From NCBI GenBank assembly GCA_905205995.1, contig CAJLFU010000002.1, forward strand, positions 13,872-77,871: a DNA stretch of 64,000 nt. Direction: 5' to 3'. This document shows, one piece after another, positions 55,880 to 64,000 of the stretch. The stretch comes from an uncultured Haemophilus sp. (GTDB lineage Bacteria > Pseudomonadota > Gammaproteobacteria > Enterobacterales > Pasteurellaceae). The first letter of the stretch is position 1. The number at the start of each line of letters is the position of its first letter. The notes beneath the pieces were generated by a model. It was given only the letters and a program-made list of their open reading frames with translations. It had not been told where the DNA came from and searched no databases. The position numbers and the translations under genes are program-made.

Positions 55880-57355
55880 ATGGATTCTGTTGAATTATTA
55901 ATGAATGTTACGCCCAATGAAACCCGCGTTGCGTTGGTGGAAACGGGCGTTTTAAAAGAAGTTCATATTGAACGTCAAGCCAAACGTGGCATCGTGGGGA
56001 ATATTTATAAAGGGCGAGTAACCCGAGTTTTACCGGGGATGCAGTCCGCGTTTGTGGATATCGGTTTAGAAAAAGCGGCATTTTTACATGCCTCCGATAT
56101 TGTTTCACATACCGAATGTGTGGATGTGAACGAGCAAAAGCAATTCCGAGCAAAAAGTATTTCTGAACTCGTACGCGAAGGACAGGATATCGTAGTACAA
56201 GTGGTAAAAGATCCTTTGGGCACCAAAGGTGCAAGATTAACCACCGATATTACATTGCCTTCTCGTTATCTCGTCTTTATGCCAGAAAATAGCCATGTTG
56301 GTGTCTCACAACGTATTGAAAGTGAAGAAGAACGCGCAAGACTAAAAGCGTTAGTTGAGCCTTTTTGTGATGAGTTAGGCGGCTTTATTATTCGTACCGC
56401 CACCGAAGGTGCAACGGAAGAAGAGTTACGTCAAGATGCTGAATTTTTAAAACGTTTATGGCGTAAAGTGCTTGAACGTAAAGGCAAATATCCAACGTGC
56501 TCTAAAATTTATGGCGAACCCGCATTACCACAGCGTATTTTACGTGATTTTATCGGTGCTAATTTAGAGAAAATTCATATTGATTCCAAACTTTGTTTTA
56601 ACGAAGTGAAAGAATTTACCGATGAGTTTATGCCGGAATTAAGTGAAAAATTGATGCTTTATACGGGCAATCAACCGATTTTTGATATTTATGGCGTAGA
56701 ACGTGGTATTCAAAATGCACTTGAAAAACGCGTGAATTTAAAATCGGGCGGCTATCTCATTATTGAGCAAACCGAAGCCATGACGACCATTGATATCAAT
56801 ACAGGTGCTTTCGTTGGACATCGAAATTTAGATGAAACGATTTTTAACACCAATATTGAAGCCACTAAAGCCATTGCACAGCAACTGCAACTGCGTAATT
56901 TAGGCGGAATTATCATTATTGATTTTATTGATATGCAAACCGATGAGCATCGCAATCGCGTGATTGAATCCTTGGAAGAGGCCCTATCGAAAGATCGCGT
57001 AAAAACGAATGTAAATGGTTTTACTCAACTTGGTTTAGTGGAAATGACGCGTAAACGTACTCGCGAAAGTTTAGAGCACGTTTTGTGTGATGAATGCCCA
57101 ACTTGTCAAGGTCGTGGACGCGTGAAAACCGTCGAAACAGTATGCTATGAAATTATGCGTGAGATCATTCGCGTTAACCACTTATTTTCGAGTGAACAAT
57201 TTGTGGTTTATGCCTCTCCAGCTGTGGCGGATTACTTAATCAAAGAGGAATCGCACGGTTTATTGCCAGAGATCGAAATGTTCATCAGTAAACAGGTTCA
57301 AGTCAAAACAGAGCAGTACTACAACCAAGAACAATTTGATGTAGTAGTGATGTAA
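55880..57355 (+). CDS. rng: Ribonuclease G
   Basis: RNase G is a single-strand-specific endonuclease that helps mature 16S rRNA 5' ends and decays some mRNAs. The 491-residue protein has the S1-type domain near residues 38-120 (GNIYKGRVTRVLPGMQSAFVDIG), the 5' sensor region, the DNase I-like catalytic core with TIDINTGAFVG and IIIDFIDMQTDEHR, and the zinc-link cysteines in CDECPTCQGRG. It lacks the long C-terminal tail of RNase E, so rng is correct. The start ATG is at 55880, 118 bases from putP and divergent from it. Confidence 0.95.
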   Translation: MDSVELLMNVTPNETRVALVETGVLKEVHIERQAKRGIVGNIYKGRVTRVLPGMQSAFVDIGLEKAAFLHASDIVSHTECVDVNEQKQFRAKSISELVREGQDIVVQVVKDPLGTKGARLTTDITLPSRYLVFMPENSHVGVSQRIESEEERARLKALVEPFCDELGGFIIRTATEGATEEELRQDAEFLKRLWRKVLERKGKYPTCSKIYGEPALPQRILRDFIGANLEKIHIDSKLCFNEVKEFTDEFMPELSEKLMLYTGNQPIFDIYGVERGIQNALEKRVNLKSGGYLIIEQTEAMTTIDINTGAFVGHRNLDETIFNTNIEATKAIAQQLQLRNLGGIIIIDFIDMQTDEHRNRVIESLEEALSKDRVKTNVNGFTQLGLVEMTRKRTRESLEHVLCDECPTCQGRGRVKTVETVCYEIMREIIRVNHLFSSEQFVVYASPAVADYLIKEESHGLLPEIEMFISKQVQVKTEQYYNQEQFDVVVM

Positions 57356-57360
57356 AAGAC

Positions 57361-57390
57361 AAAAGTGCGGTCAAATTCGACCGCACTTTT
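57361..57390. terminator. Bidirectional terminator between rng and hmrM
   Basis: AAAAGTGCGGTC and GACCGCACTTTT form a 12-bp perfect stem around AAATTC, both arms being uptake signals, with flanking T and A runs. Confidence 0.85.
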
Positions 57391-57398
57391 TACTTTAA

Positions 57399-58796
57399 CT
57401 ATTTCAATCTTTCTAGCTGCTGAATAATGACTTTATCTGGTTGTGATTGGATTTTTCGCATACGTATAAAGAGTAAAGCGGCAGCAATGGTTAAGGCAAT
57501 GATAAACGCGACCCAGAAACCTTTTGCGCCGATGCTTGGAACAATCCAATCTGTTCTTGAAAGAATATACCCAACGGGGATACCTACGCCCCAATAAGCA
57601 AGTAACGTGATATAAAGGATAATTTTAGTGTCTTTATAGCCACGTAAAATACCGCTCACAACGACTTGCACCGAATCTGAGAATTGATAAATTGCAGCTA
57701 TCGTTAATAAGCTTCCCGAAAGAGCAATCACCGTTGTGTTATCGCCAACAATTAATGCCGCAATTTTATCGCTAAATAACCAAATAACCAAAGCTAATCC
57801 CGTTGCCACAATTAAGCCAAGAATAATAGCAGCGTAAGCCATTATTTTGGCTTTTTGCGGCGCGTGATTACCCAGTTCTTGCGCCACTAAAATGGTTGCA
57901 GCCATCGCAATAGACATTGGGAACATAAAGGCTACGGCACTGGTGTTTAAGGCAATTTGGTGGCTGGCGACCACATCCGCACCTAATGGGGAAAGTAATA
58001 AACTACTTAAGGCAAAGAGTGAGACTTCACTGCACAGCGCAATGGCAATAGGCAAGCCAAGTGCGGTCAATTTTTTCAGTGTTTTGATATCTGGCTTTTC
58101 AATAATCTTTTCAAAGACTTTTAAACTACGCTCATTATAGTTTTTGGCCGAATAGGTAATCATCAAAATTGCCATCGCCCAGTTGACAATAGCTGTTGCC
58201 ACACCACAACCGACACCGCCTAATGCAGGTGCACCAAATTTGCCGTAAATAAACATATAATTCAGTGGAATATTCAGCATTAATCCCATGAAGGTAATCA
58301 CCATGGCGGGTTTGGTCTTAGCAATGCCATCATTTAAACAGCGGAAATTAATTAGCAATAAATAGGCAGGCAAGCCCCATACCATCGCACGCAAATAATT
58401 CATCGTCACATCTGCCATATGGGCATTCATATTCATAAACTGTAATATGAAATCATTATGATAGATGATGAGAGCAAGGGGAATCATCACTAAAAATGAA
58501 ATCCAAAGGCCTTGTCTTACTTGGTGAGCAATGCGATGGCGCTGCCCTGAACCATTTAAATAGGAAATTGTTGGTGGCAAGGCGAGTAATAATCCTTGCC
58601 CGAAAAGTACCAAAGGTAGCCAAATAGAGGCACCAATACCGACACCGCCGACATCAGCCGAGCTTACACGCCCCGCCATAATCACATCCACGGTACCCAT
58701 GCCAGTTTGAGCTAACTGGGCAAGCCCGATAGGTGTCGCAATTCGGATAAGTTTTTTAATATCAATACGGTATTGAGAAAAAAGACGAGAATTCAT
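57399..58796 (-). CDS. hmrM: MATE-family multidrug efflux pump (HmrM/NorM)
   Basis: This 465-residue inner-membrane protein has twelve spans and belongs to the MATE family. H. influenzae HmrM is a Na+-coupled drug efflux pump with this start ([28 protein letters not shown]). The repeat symmetry is visible around [21 protein letters not shown] in the second half. Substrates such as norfloxacin or ethidium are plausible from family knowledge. It is divergent from the riboflavin synthase gene with 44 bases between. An uptake signal is internal near 58058. Confidence 0.92.
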   Translation of the reverse strand: MNSRLFSQYRIDIKKLIRIATPIGLAQLAQTGMGTVDVIMAGRVSSADVGGVGIGASIWLPLVLFGQGLLLALPPTISYLNGSGQRHRIAHQVRQGLWISFLVMIPLALIIYHNDFILQFMNMNAHMADVTMNYLRAMVWGLPAYLLLINFRCLNDGIAKTKPAMVITFMGLMLNIPLNYMFIYGKFGAPALGGVGCGVATAIVNWAMAILMITYSAKNYNERSLKVFEKIIEKPDIKTLKKLTALGLPIAIALCSEVSLFALSSLLLSPLGADVVASHQIALNTSAVAFMFPMSIAMAATILVAQELGNHAPQKAKIMAYAAIILGLIVATGLALVIWLFSDKIAALIVGDNTTVIALSGSLLTIAAIYQFSDSVQVVVSGILRGYKDTKIILYITLLAYWGVGIPVGYILSRTDWIVPSIGAKGFWVAFIIALTIAAALLFIRMRKIQSQPDKVIIQQLERLK

Positions 58797-58840
58797 AAAT
58801 TTGCTATAATATTGGAAAAATTTTTAATGAAGGAATAATA

Positions 58841-59452
58841 ATGTTTACAGGTATTGTACAGGGCATCGCCCAAATTCATGCAATTAAAGACAGTGATAAT
58901 TTTAGAACACAGATCGTAAAATTACCAGCTGAAATGCGAAAAGGCTTAGAAATAGGTGCATCAGTGGCGAATAACGGCGTGTGCTTAACGGTGACTGAAA
59001 TTCACGACGATCTTGTAAGCTTTGACTTAATGCAAGAAACTTTGCGCATCACCAATCTCGGCAGCTTAAAAGCAGGGGATTTTGTGAATATCGAACGTGC
59101 AATGCAAATGGGTGCAGAAATTGGTGGGCATATTTTATCTGGTCACGTTTATTGTACCGCAAGCGTTTCACAAATTATCGAAAGCGAAAACAATCGTCAG
59201 GTTTGGTTTAAATTACCAACTAAAGACGTGATGAAATATATACTGACCAAAGGTTTTATTGCGATTGACGGTATCAGCCTCACTATCGGTGAGGTGAAAG
59301 GCGATGAATTCTGCGTTAATTTAATTCCGGAAACCTTACACAGAACCCTGATTGGCAAACGCCAAATTGGCGATTTAGTGAATATCGAAATTGATCCACA
59401 AACACAGGCGATTGTGGATACGGTAGAACGATATTTAGCAGCTAAAGCTTAA
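58841..59452 (+). CDS. ribE: Riboflavin synthase subunit alpha
   Basis: The enzyme converts two lumazine molecules to riboflavin and a pyrimidine. The 203-residue protein shows two lumazine-binding repeats: [16 protein letters not shown] in the first, and a second beginning [13 protein letters not shown] near residue 97. [10 protein letters not shown] in the first and [10 protein letters not shown] in the second are the paired motifs. The 44-base gap to hmrM leaves no room for an FMN riboswitch. The naming varies between ribC and ribE. Confidence 0.95.
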   Translation: MFTGIVQGIAQIHAIKDSDNFRTQIVKLPAEMRKGLEIGASVANNGVCLTVTEIHDDLVSFDLMQETLRITNLGSLKAGDFVNIERAMQMGAEIGGHILSGHVYCTASVSQIIESENNRQVWFKLPTKDVMKYILTKGFIAIDGISLTIGEVKGDEFCVNLIPETLHRTLIGKRQIGDLVNIEIDPQTQAIVDTVERYLAAKA

Positions 59453-59460
59453 TGAGAATA

Positions 59461-59505
59461 AAAAAGTGCGGTAGAAAACAATGTTGTTTTTTACCGCACT
59501 TTTTA
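59461..59505. terminator. Bidirectional terminator between ribE and the DedA gene
   Basis: AAAAAGTGCGGTA and TACCGCACTTTTT form the outer stem, extended by AAAACA and TTGTTTT. Both arms hold uptake signals. Confidence 0.82.
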
Positions 59506-59515
59506 TTGTATGAGG

Positions 59516-60124
59516 TTAGTTAGTTTTGGACTTCTTCGCTTTTTTCCATTTCCAAAATAAGAAAACCGCTAATGCACCAACAAGGATATAAATTACAAGC
59601 TGACCTTTTTGGATTTGTTCGTGTAACCAATCTAAGTTTCTTGCGCCAAATTCGCCAAGATAAACCCAAATTGGTACGGAAATAATAGCCGCACAGAAAT
59701 CAATTAATACGAAGCGCGTATAGCTAACGCGGCGGGTGATGCCTGATACCATGTAAATTGGCGCGCGTAATCCTGGAAGGAAGCGAGCCACAAATAAAAC
59801 ACGGTTGCCGTATTGGGCAAATTTTTCACGCACCATTTTTAAGCGTTGTAAGGTGAGCACTTTGCGCATTGGACGGAAACGAAGAATTCGGGTGCCGTAA
59901 ATGCGACCAAGCCAATACATACAAGAGTCACCAGCAAGTACGCCAATCATACTGACTAATAACATTAAATGGGAGTTTACACTTTCAGGATAAAGACCAG
60001 CAATTACGCCACCGGATACGAGCGTGATATCTTCCGGAATGGGTACACCAAAGCCACAAATAATAAGAACAAATAGCACCGCCCAATAACCGTAATCGGT
60101 AAAAAAGCTGATAAGAAATTCCAT
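59516..60124 (-). CDS. DedA-family membrane protein
   Basis: The 202-residue protein belongs to the DedA/SNARE-associated family, thought to act in lipid-carrier or phospholipid flipping. The family motifs are present: GFGVPIPEDITLVSGG, AGDSCMYWLGRIYG and the conserved F-x-R-FLPGLRAPIYMVSG segment with its Arg residues. About five spans are expected; the C-terminus is a basic tail. It is divergent from rplY, which follows at 226 bases; relatives in H. influenzae have the same neighbour, from memory. Confidence 0.88.
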   Translation of the reverse strand: MEFLISFFTDYGYWAVLFVLIICGFGVPIPEDITLVSGGVIAGLYPESVNSHLMLLVSMIGVLAGDSCMYWLGRIYGTRILRFRPMRKVLTLQRLKMVREKFAQYGNRVLFVARFLPGLRAPIYMVSGITRRVSYTRFVLIDFCAAIISVPIWVYLGEFGARNLDWLHEQIQKGQLVIYILVGALAVFLFWKWKKAKKSKTN

Positions 60125-60225
60125 TTGAAACCCACTTACAATCAGTTAGTTAAAATTAATTAAAAATTGGGGCTTATTTTAATCGCTTTGCCTTGAAAAG
60201 CCTAGAAAAAAATTGCTGTGTAAAT

Positions 60226-60350
60226 TTGCAATGTGGGGCTGAATATTTTATAATCCGTCGCTCTCAAAGTTTGTCTTTGAGCAAATTTAGGAAAATTGCT
60301 GGGTCGCCTGCAATTTTTTATTTTAAACTTTTAATCAAGAGAACATTAAA
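60226..60350 (+). promoter_or_regulatory. rplY promoter and structured leader
   Basis: TTGCAA (60226-60231) and a perfect TATAAT (60249-60254) are 17 bp apart. The leader (from about 60261) folds first into CTCAAAG/CTTTGAG, then into AAATTGC/GCAATTT followed by TTTATTTT. The second is terminator-like and lies before the ribosome site, so it may form an attenuator or an L25-binding structure. Confidence 0.55.
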
Positions 60351-60638
60351 ATGGCATTTAAATTTAACGCTGAAGTTCGTCAAGCGCAAGGTAAGGGTGC
60401 GAGCCGCCGCCTGCGTCACAACGGTCAAATCCCTGCAATCATTTATGGTGGCAGCGAAGCACCTGTTTCAATCATCTTAAATCACGATGAATTAAACAAC
60501 GCACAAGTTCACGATTCTTTCTATAGCGATGTAATCACTTTAGTGGTTGAAGGTAAAGAAGTTGCAGTGAAAGTTCAAGCAATGCAACGTCACCCATTCA
60601 AACCAAAATTGGTTCACATTGACTTCAAACGTGCTTAA
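60351..60638 (+). CDS. rplY: 50S ribosomal protein L25
   Basis: L25 binds 5S rRNA loop E in the large subunit. The 95-residue short form has the expected start [20 protein letters not shown] and end [12 protein letters not shown]. An AGAGAAC site precedes the ATG at 60351. An overlapping frame from 60193 crosses the leader and is not used. In E. coli rplY is autogenously controlled through its leader; the structured leader here fits that. Confidence 0.97.
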   Translation: MAFKFNAEVRQAQGKGASRRLRHNGQIPAIIYGGSEAPVSIILNHDELNNAQVHDSFYSDVITLVVEGKEVAVKVQAMQRHPFKPKLVHIDFKRA

Positions 60639-60656
60639 TTTTTAGCTTGTGATAAG

Positions 60657-60688
60657 AACACCAATAATGATGAGTTATTGGTGTTTTT
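60657..60688 (+). terminator. Terminator after rplY
   Basis: AACACCAATAA and TTATTGGTGTT form an 11-bp stem with a short loop and a T tract, 19 bases after the stop. Confidence 0.82.
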
Positions 60689-60741
60689 TCTTTTCGGGCA
60701 AAGTGCGGTCAAATTTGAAATCGTTTTAGGAGTATTTTCCA

Positions 60742-61536
60742 ATGAAGATAGCCTTAGGCATTGAATATAACGGAAAACAGTATTGTGGCTGGCAGCGACA
60801 AGAGAAAGTGCGCAGTGTACAAGAAGAATTAGAAAAAGCGTTATCTTTCGTGGCAAATGAAAAAATTGAAGTGTTTTGTGCGGGCAGAACAGACTCTGGT
60901 GTGCATGGCACGGGGCAAGTGGTGCATTTTGAAACTACAGCAGTTCGTCCTGAAAAAGCATGGGCATTTGGTACTAATGCGAATTTGCCTGATGACATTT
61001 CAGTGAGTTGGGCAAAAGTGGTGGATGATGAATTTCATGCCCGTTTTTCGGCAACAGCTCGTCGTTATCGTTATATCTTGTATTGCAATAAATTACGTTC
61101 AGCCATTTTGCCAGAAGGGATTACCCATTGCCATTTAGATTTGGACGAAAAGAAAATGCACCAAGCGGGGCAGTTTTTATTGGGCGAAAATGATTTTTCC
61201 TCTTTCCGCGCAGCGCAATGTCAATCAAATACCCCTTGGCGAAATGTGCATCATTTAAATGTGGTGCGAAAAGGGCAATACATTATTGTGGATATTCAAG
61301 CCAATGCTTTTGTGCATCATATGGTACGCAATATCGTGGGAAGCTTGATTGAAGTCGGTGCTGGTAATCAACCTGTTGAGTGGATGAAATGGTTGTTAGA
61401 GCAAAAAGATCGTAAATTAGCCGCTCCAACAGCGAAACCAGAAGGCTTATATTTAGTGAATGTCATTTACCCTGAAAAATTTGCGATTCCACAGAAAAAT
61501 TTAGGCCCATTGTTTTTAGAAGATAATCTCATCTGA
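60742..61536 (+). CDS. truA: tRNA pseudouridine(38-40) synthase TruA
   Basis: TruA isomerises uridines 38-40 in the anticodon arm of several tRNAs. The 264-residue protein has the catalytic Asp in [17 protein letters not shown] and the family end region around [20 protein letters not shown]. The ATG at 60742 follows TTAGGAGTATTTTCC, a strong ribosome site. It precedes accD and folC as in many gammaproteobacteria. Confidence 0.96.
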   Translation: MKIALGIEYNGKQYCGWQRQEKVRSVQEELEKALSFVANEKIEVFCAGRTDSGVHGTGQVVHFETTAVRPEKAWAFGTNANLPDDISVSWAKVVDDEFHARFSATARRYRYILYCNKLRSAILPEGITHCHLDLDEKKMHQAGQFLLGENDFSSFRAAQCQSNTPWRNVHHLNVVRKGQYIIVDIQANAFVHHMVRNIVGSLIEVGAGNQPVEWMKWLLEQKDRKLAAPTAKPEGLYLVNVIYPEKFAIPQKNLGPLFLEDNLI

Positions 61537-61601
61537 CTAGCAAATTTCGCTAAATTATGATTAAATACGCAAACTTTTCTCGTTAATAAAAAAGGTAAAA
61601 A

Positions 61602-62492
61602 ATGAGCTGGATTGATAAAATTTTTAGCAAAGGAACCTCTTCCTCTGCATCACGTAAAGCAAACGTGCCAGAAGGGGTTTGGACAAAATGTACCTCTTGC
61701 GAACAAGTCCTTTACGGCGAAGAAGTAAAACGTAATTTACATGTTTGCCCCAAATGCGGCCATCATATGCGCATTGATGCTCGTGAACGCCTTTTAGCCT
61801 TATTAGATGAGGGTTCAAGCCAAGAATTGTCGGCTGATTTAGAACCAAAAGATATTCTTAAATTTAAAGATTTAAAAAAATATAAAGATCGTATTACTGC
61901 TGCACAAAAAGAAACCGGTGAAAAAGATGCGTTAATCACAATGACGGGTACACTTTACAACATGCCTGTAGTCGTTGCCGCATCTAACTTCAGTTTCATG
62001 GGCGGTTCAATGGGCTCTGTTGTGGGTTCAAAATTTGTAAAAGCGGCAGAAAAAGCAATTGAATTAAACTGTCCATTTGTATGTTTCTCTGCAAGTGGCG
62101 GTGCACGTATGCAAGAAGCTCTTTTCTCATTAATGCAAATGGCGAAAACCAGTGCGGTATTAGCGAAAATGCGTGAAAAAGGTGTGCCGTTTATTTCGGT
62201 ATTAACGGATCCGACATTAGGTGGTGTATCTGCAAGTTTTGCGATGTTAGGTGATGTGAACATCGCTGAACCAAAAGCATTAATCGGTTTTGCAGGCCCA
62301 CGAGTTATTGAACAAACCGTACGTGAAAAATTACCAGAAGGCTTCCAACGTAGTGAATTCTTACTCGAGAAAGGGGCGATTGATATGATTGTGAAACGTT
62401 CAGAAATGCGTTCAACCCTTGGAAACCTTTTAAGCAAACTCACCAATCAACCTTCACCTTTTGTTGAAGTAGAAGTTGTTGAACATGAGTAA
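61602..62492 (+). CDS. accD: Acetyl-CoA carboxylase carboxyltransferase subunit beta
   Basis: AccD, with AccA, transfers the carboxyl group to acetyl-CoA to give malonyl-CoA for fatty-acid synthesis. The 296-residue protein has the N-terminal zinc ribbon (CTSCEQ and CPKCGHHM) and the crotonase-like carboxyltransferase core with ASGGARMQE and [20 protein letters not shown]. The start has an AAAAGGTAAAAA site. It ends 8 bases into folC. Confidence 0.96.
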   Translation: MSWIDKIFSKGTSSSASRKANVPEGVWTKCTSCEQVLYGEEVKRNLHVCPKCGHHMRIDARERLLALLDEGSSQELSADLEPKDILKFKDLKKYKDRITAAQKETGEKDALITMTGTLYNMPVVVAASNFSFMGGSMGSVVGSKFVKAAEKAIELNCPFVCFSASGGARMQEALFSLMQMAKTSAVLAKMREKGVPFISVLTDPTLGGVSASFAMLGDVNIAEPKALIGFAGPRVIEQTVREKLPEGFQRSEFLLEKGAIDMIVKRSEMRSTLGNLLSKLTNQPSPFVEVEVVEHE

Positions 62493-63801
62493 TACAATGA
62501 ATTTAAAAGCCACTTCGCCACTCGCTGAGTGGCTTTCTTATTTGGAAAACAGTCACTTTAAAGCTATTGATTTAGGGCTGGATCGTATTAAATCCGTGGC
62601 AGAAGAATTGGATCTTTTGAATCCCGCGCCTTATGTGATCACGGTGGGGGGCACAAATGGCAAAGGCACGACTTGTCGTTTGCTTGAAACTATTTTGTTA
62701 AATCACGGTTTGCGTGTGGGCGTGTATTCCTCACCTCATTTATTGCGTTATAACGAACGTGTTCGTATTCAAAATCAAGACTTGCCAGATGAAATGCATA
62801 CCGCTTCTTTTGATTTCATCGAAAAGCATAAAACGCAGTCTCTCACTTATTTTGAATTTAGTACGTTGTCGGCTTTGCATTTATTTAAACAAGCGAAGCT
62901 TGATGTCGTGATTTTAGAAGTGGGGCTTGGTGGGCGTTTGGATGCAACGAATATTGTTGATAATGATCTGGCGGTTATCACCAGTATTGATATTGATCAT
63001 ACAGATTTTCTAGGTTCAAATCGCGAAGAAATTGGCTTTGAAAAAGCGGGGATTTTCCGTGCGAATAAACCGGTTGTGATTGGCGAACCCAATGTCCCGC
63101 AACCTATGCTAGAACAAGCTGAGAAATTACATTGCCACGTTTCACGCCGAGATGTCACTTGGTCGTTTAAAGCTAATGAGCAAACTTGGATGTGGCAGAG
63201 CAACAAAGTGCGGTTAGAAAATCTGCCGTTTTGCCAAATTCCATTAGCTAATGCGGCAACCGCTTTGGCTGCTGTTGAGCAGATGCCTTTTGATATTTCT
63301 GTCGATACCATTAAACGTTCATTAATTGAGGTGGAATTGGTGGGTCGTTTCCAACAATTGAAAGGTAACCAATTAGAAAAATTGGCAGAACGCTTGAATG
63401 TATCCTATTCACAGTTGCCAAAAGTGATCATCGATGTTGGGCATAATCCTCATGCAGCAAAATATTTAGCCGAAAAATTGACTGCACTTAAGACACAAAT
63501 ATCAGGGCGAATTATTGCCGTTTGCGGTATGTTAAAAGATAAAGATGCCGAGTCGGTGTTTACCCAACTTACTTCCGTTATTGACCTATGGCATTGTGTC
63601 ACATTAGGTGGTTACCGTGGTCAATCAGGTGATGACTTAAATGCAAAATTAACATCAGTTTGTCCATCAGCAAAAAGTGTTTCTGAAGATTCTGTAGTTG
63701 AAGGTGTGCAAAGTGCGGTTAAAAATGCAGATAAAAATGACATTGTGCTGGTATTTGGATCCTTCCACACCGTAGGGGAATTTTTAGAATATTTAGCATA
63801 A
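62485..63801 (+). CDS. folC: Bifunctional dihydrofolate/folylpolyglutamate synthase
   Basis: FolC makes dihydrofolate from dihydropteroate and adds glutamate tails to folates. The 438-residue protein shows the Mur-ligase-like ATP loop [16 protein letters not shown] and the [13 protein letters not shown] motif. The ATG at 62485 overlaps accD by 8 bases; an ATG four codons downstream (62497) is an alternative start. Uptake signals are internal near 63207 and 63709. A C-terminal domain with [16 protein letters not shown] is intact. Confidence 0.95.
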   Translation: MSNTMNLKATSPLAEWLSYLENSHFKAIDLGLDRIKSVAEELDLLNPAPYVITVGGTNGKGTTCRLLETILLNHGLRVGVYSSPHLLRYNERVRIQNQDLPDEMHTASFDFIEKHKTQSLTYFEFSTLSALHLFKQAKLDVVILEVGLGGRLDATNIVDNDLAVITSIDIDHTDFLGSNREEIGFEKAGIFRANKPVVIGEPNVPQPMLEQAEKLHCHVSRRDVTWSFKANEQTWMWQSNKVRLENLPFCQIPLANAATALAAVEQMPFDISVDTIKRSLIEVELVGRFQQLKGNQLEKLAERLNVSYSQLPKVIIDVGHNPHAAKYLAEKLTALKTQISGRIIAVCGMLKDKDAESVFTQLTSVIDLWHCVTLGGYRGQSGDDLNAKLTSVCPSAKSVSEDSVVEGVQSAVKNADKNDIVLVFGSFHTVGEFLEYLA

Positions 63802-63818
63802 TGGGTATGAAAAATAAT

Positions 63819-63850
63819 AAAGGCTGGTTTTGATCAGCCTTTTGTTTTTT
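63819..63850 (+). terminator. Terminator after folC
   Basis: AAAGGCTG and CAGCCTTT form an 8-bp stem around GTTTTGAT, followed by TGTTTTTT. Confidence 0.8.
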
Positions 63851-64000
63851 AAAGTGTATTATGGAGGTAATTGCTTAATTCTGAGTATTGGAATGTAAAT
63901 CCACAATCTAGCAAATGTTTTGGATAGGCATTCTGACTGTCTAATAGAATGCAAGCGCGCTCGCCTAGAATAGTAGTTAATAAAAATTGAGGTACTTGAG
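63849..64000 (-). CDS. TIGR01777-family (YfcH-like) epimerase, C-terminal fragment
   Basis: The last 50 residues of a protein run off the right edge on the minus strand, with the stop at 63851-63849. The reading ends NAYPKHLLDCGFTFQYSEL, then SNYLHNTL, which fits the C-terminus of YfcH-type SDR epimerases (pattern P-K-x-L-x-x-G-F-x-F-x-Y). The upstream QVPQFLLTTILGERA part matches the helix before it. The product is probably an NAD(P)-binding protein of unknown substrate. Its gene end overlaps the folC terminator region. Confidence 0.7.
   Translation of the reverse strand, partial: QVPQFLLTTILGERACILLDSQNAYPKHLLDCGFTFQYSELSNYLHNTL

Noticed and set aside
58797..58840. FMN riboswitch before riboflavin synthase
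   Set aside because: Only 44 bases separate hmrM and ribE, too short for the aptamer, and no conserved FMN-aptamer motif is visible.
60193..60480. Open frame overlapping the rplY leader and start
   Set aside because: It runs through the promoter and leader hairpins and overlaps rplY in another frame; the product looks random.

Overview
The window is 64 kb of an AT-rich chromosome from a Pasteurellaceae bacterium of the genus Haemophilus or a close relative. The evidence is the DNA uptake signal AAGTGCGGT, which occurs about forty times on both strands and often as inverted pairs acting as terminators, and a gene content that matches H. influenzae family by family (mepA, htrB/lpxL, msbB/lpxM, hmrM, molABC, gcvB). 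A maltose cluster not typical of H. influenzae points towards the H. parainfluenzae group. No rRNA, tRNA, prophage, insertion sequence or CRISPR array was seen. The species call is an inference.

Layout. 1-2.9 kb: end of aroC, mepA, a TSUP permease and lpxM. 3.0-6.6 kb: apt, dnaX and a DUF808 membrane protein. 6.7-13.3 kb: proA with a TRIC-type channel (minus strand), two coupled membrane proteins, a DUF465 protein, serS and tehA. 13.4-20.6 kb: a GntR/UTRA regulator divergent from malQ, an alpha-glucan phosphorylase, an EEP-family phosphatase and a PTS EIICB. 20.8-27.2 kb: rnb, fabI, a NIF3 protein, a candidate small RNA, lpxL and hldE. 27.2-37.1 kb: a molybdate/tungstate acquisition locus. 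37.2-46 kb: rpsO, prlC, a DUF454 protein, an OppA-like lipoprotein, a MerR regulator and an LplT-Aas fusion. 46-50.8 kb: oadGAB and ilvE. 50.9-64 kb: the GcvB small RNA divergent from gcvA, then rlmM, cmoB, putP, rng, hmrM, ribE, a DedA protein, rplY, truA, accD, folC and the end of a yfcH-like gene.

Two regions behave as accessory systems. The maltose cluster reads as a complete route: PTS uptake gives maltose 6'-phosphate, a MapP-like phosphatase removes the phosphate, and MalQ plus the phosphorylase convert maltose to glucose and glucose 1-phosphate. It has no exact uptake signal, the longest such gap in the window, and its gene set is Firmicutes-like, which suggests acquisition by transfer. 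The molybdate locus has a TonB-dependent receptor, two FecCD-type ABC transporters, ModD and a ModA-like protein without a signal peptide. Three ModE-box-like palindromes precede its transcription units. Two of its genes, the receptor and molB, carry single in-frame stop codons, so this strain may be losing the system.

RNA-level features are GcvB with its own promoter, a candidate ~86-nt small RNA downstream of lpxL, and structured leaders before rplY and rpsO. All calls are from reading the sequence. Family names and H. influenzae comparisons come from general knowledge, not from a search.
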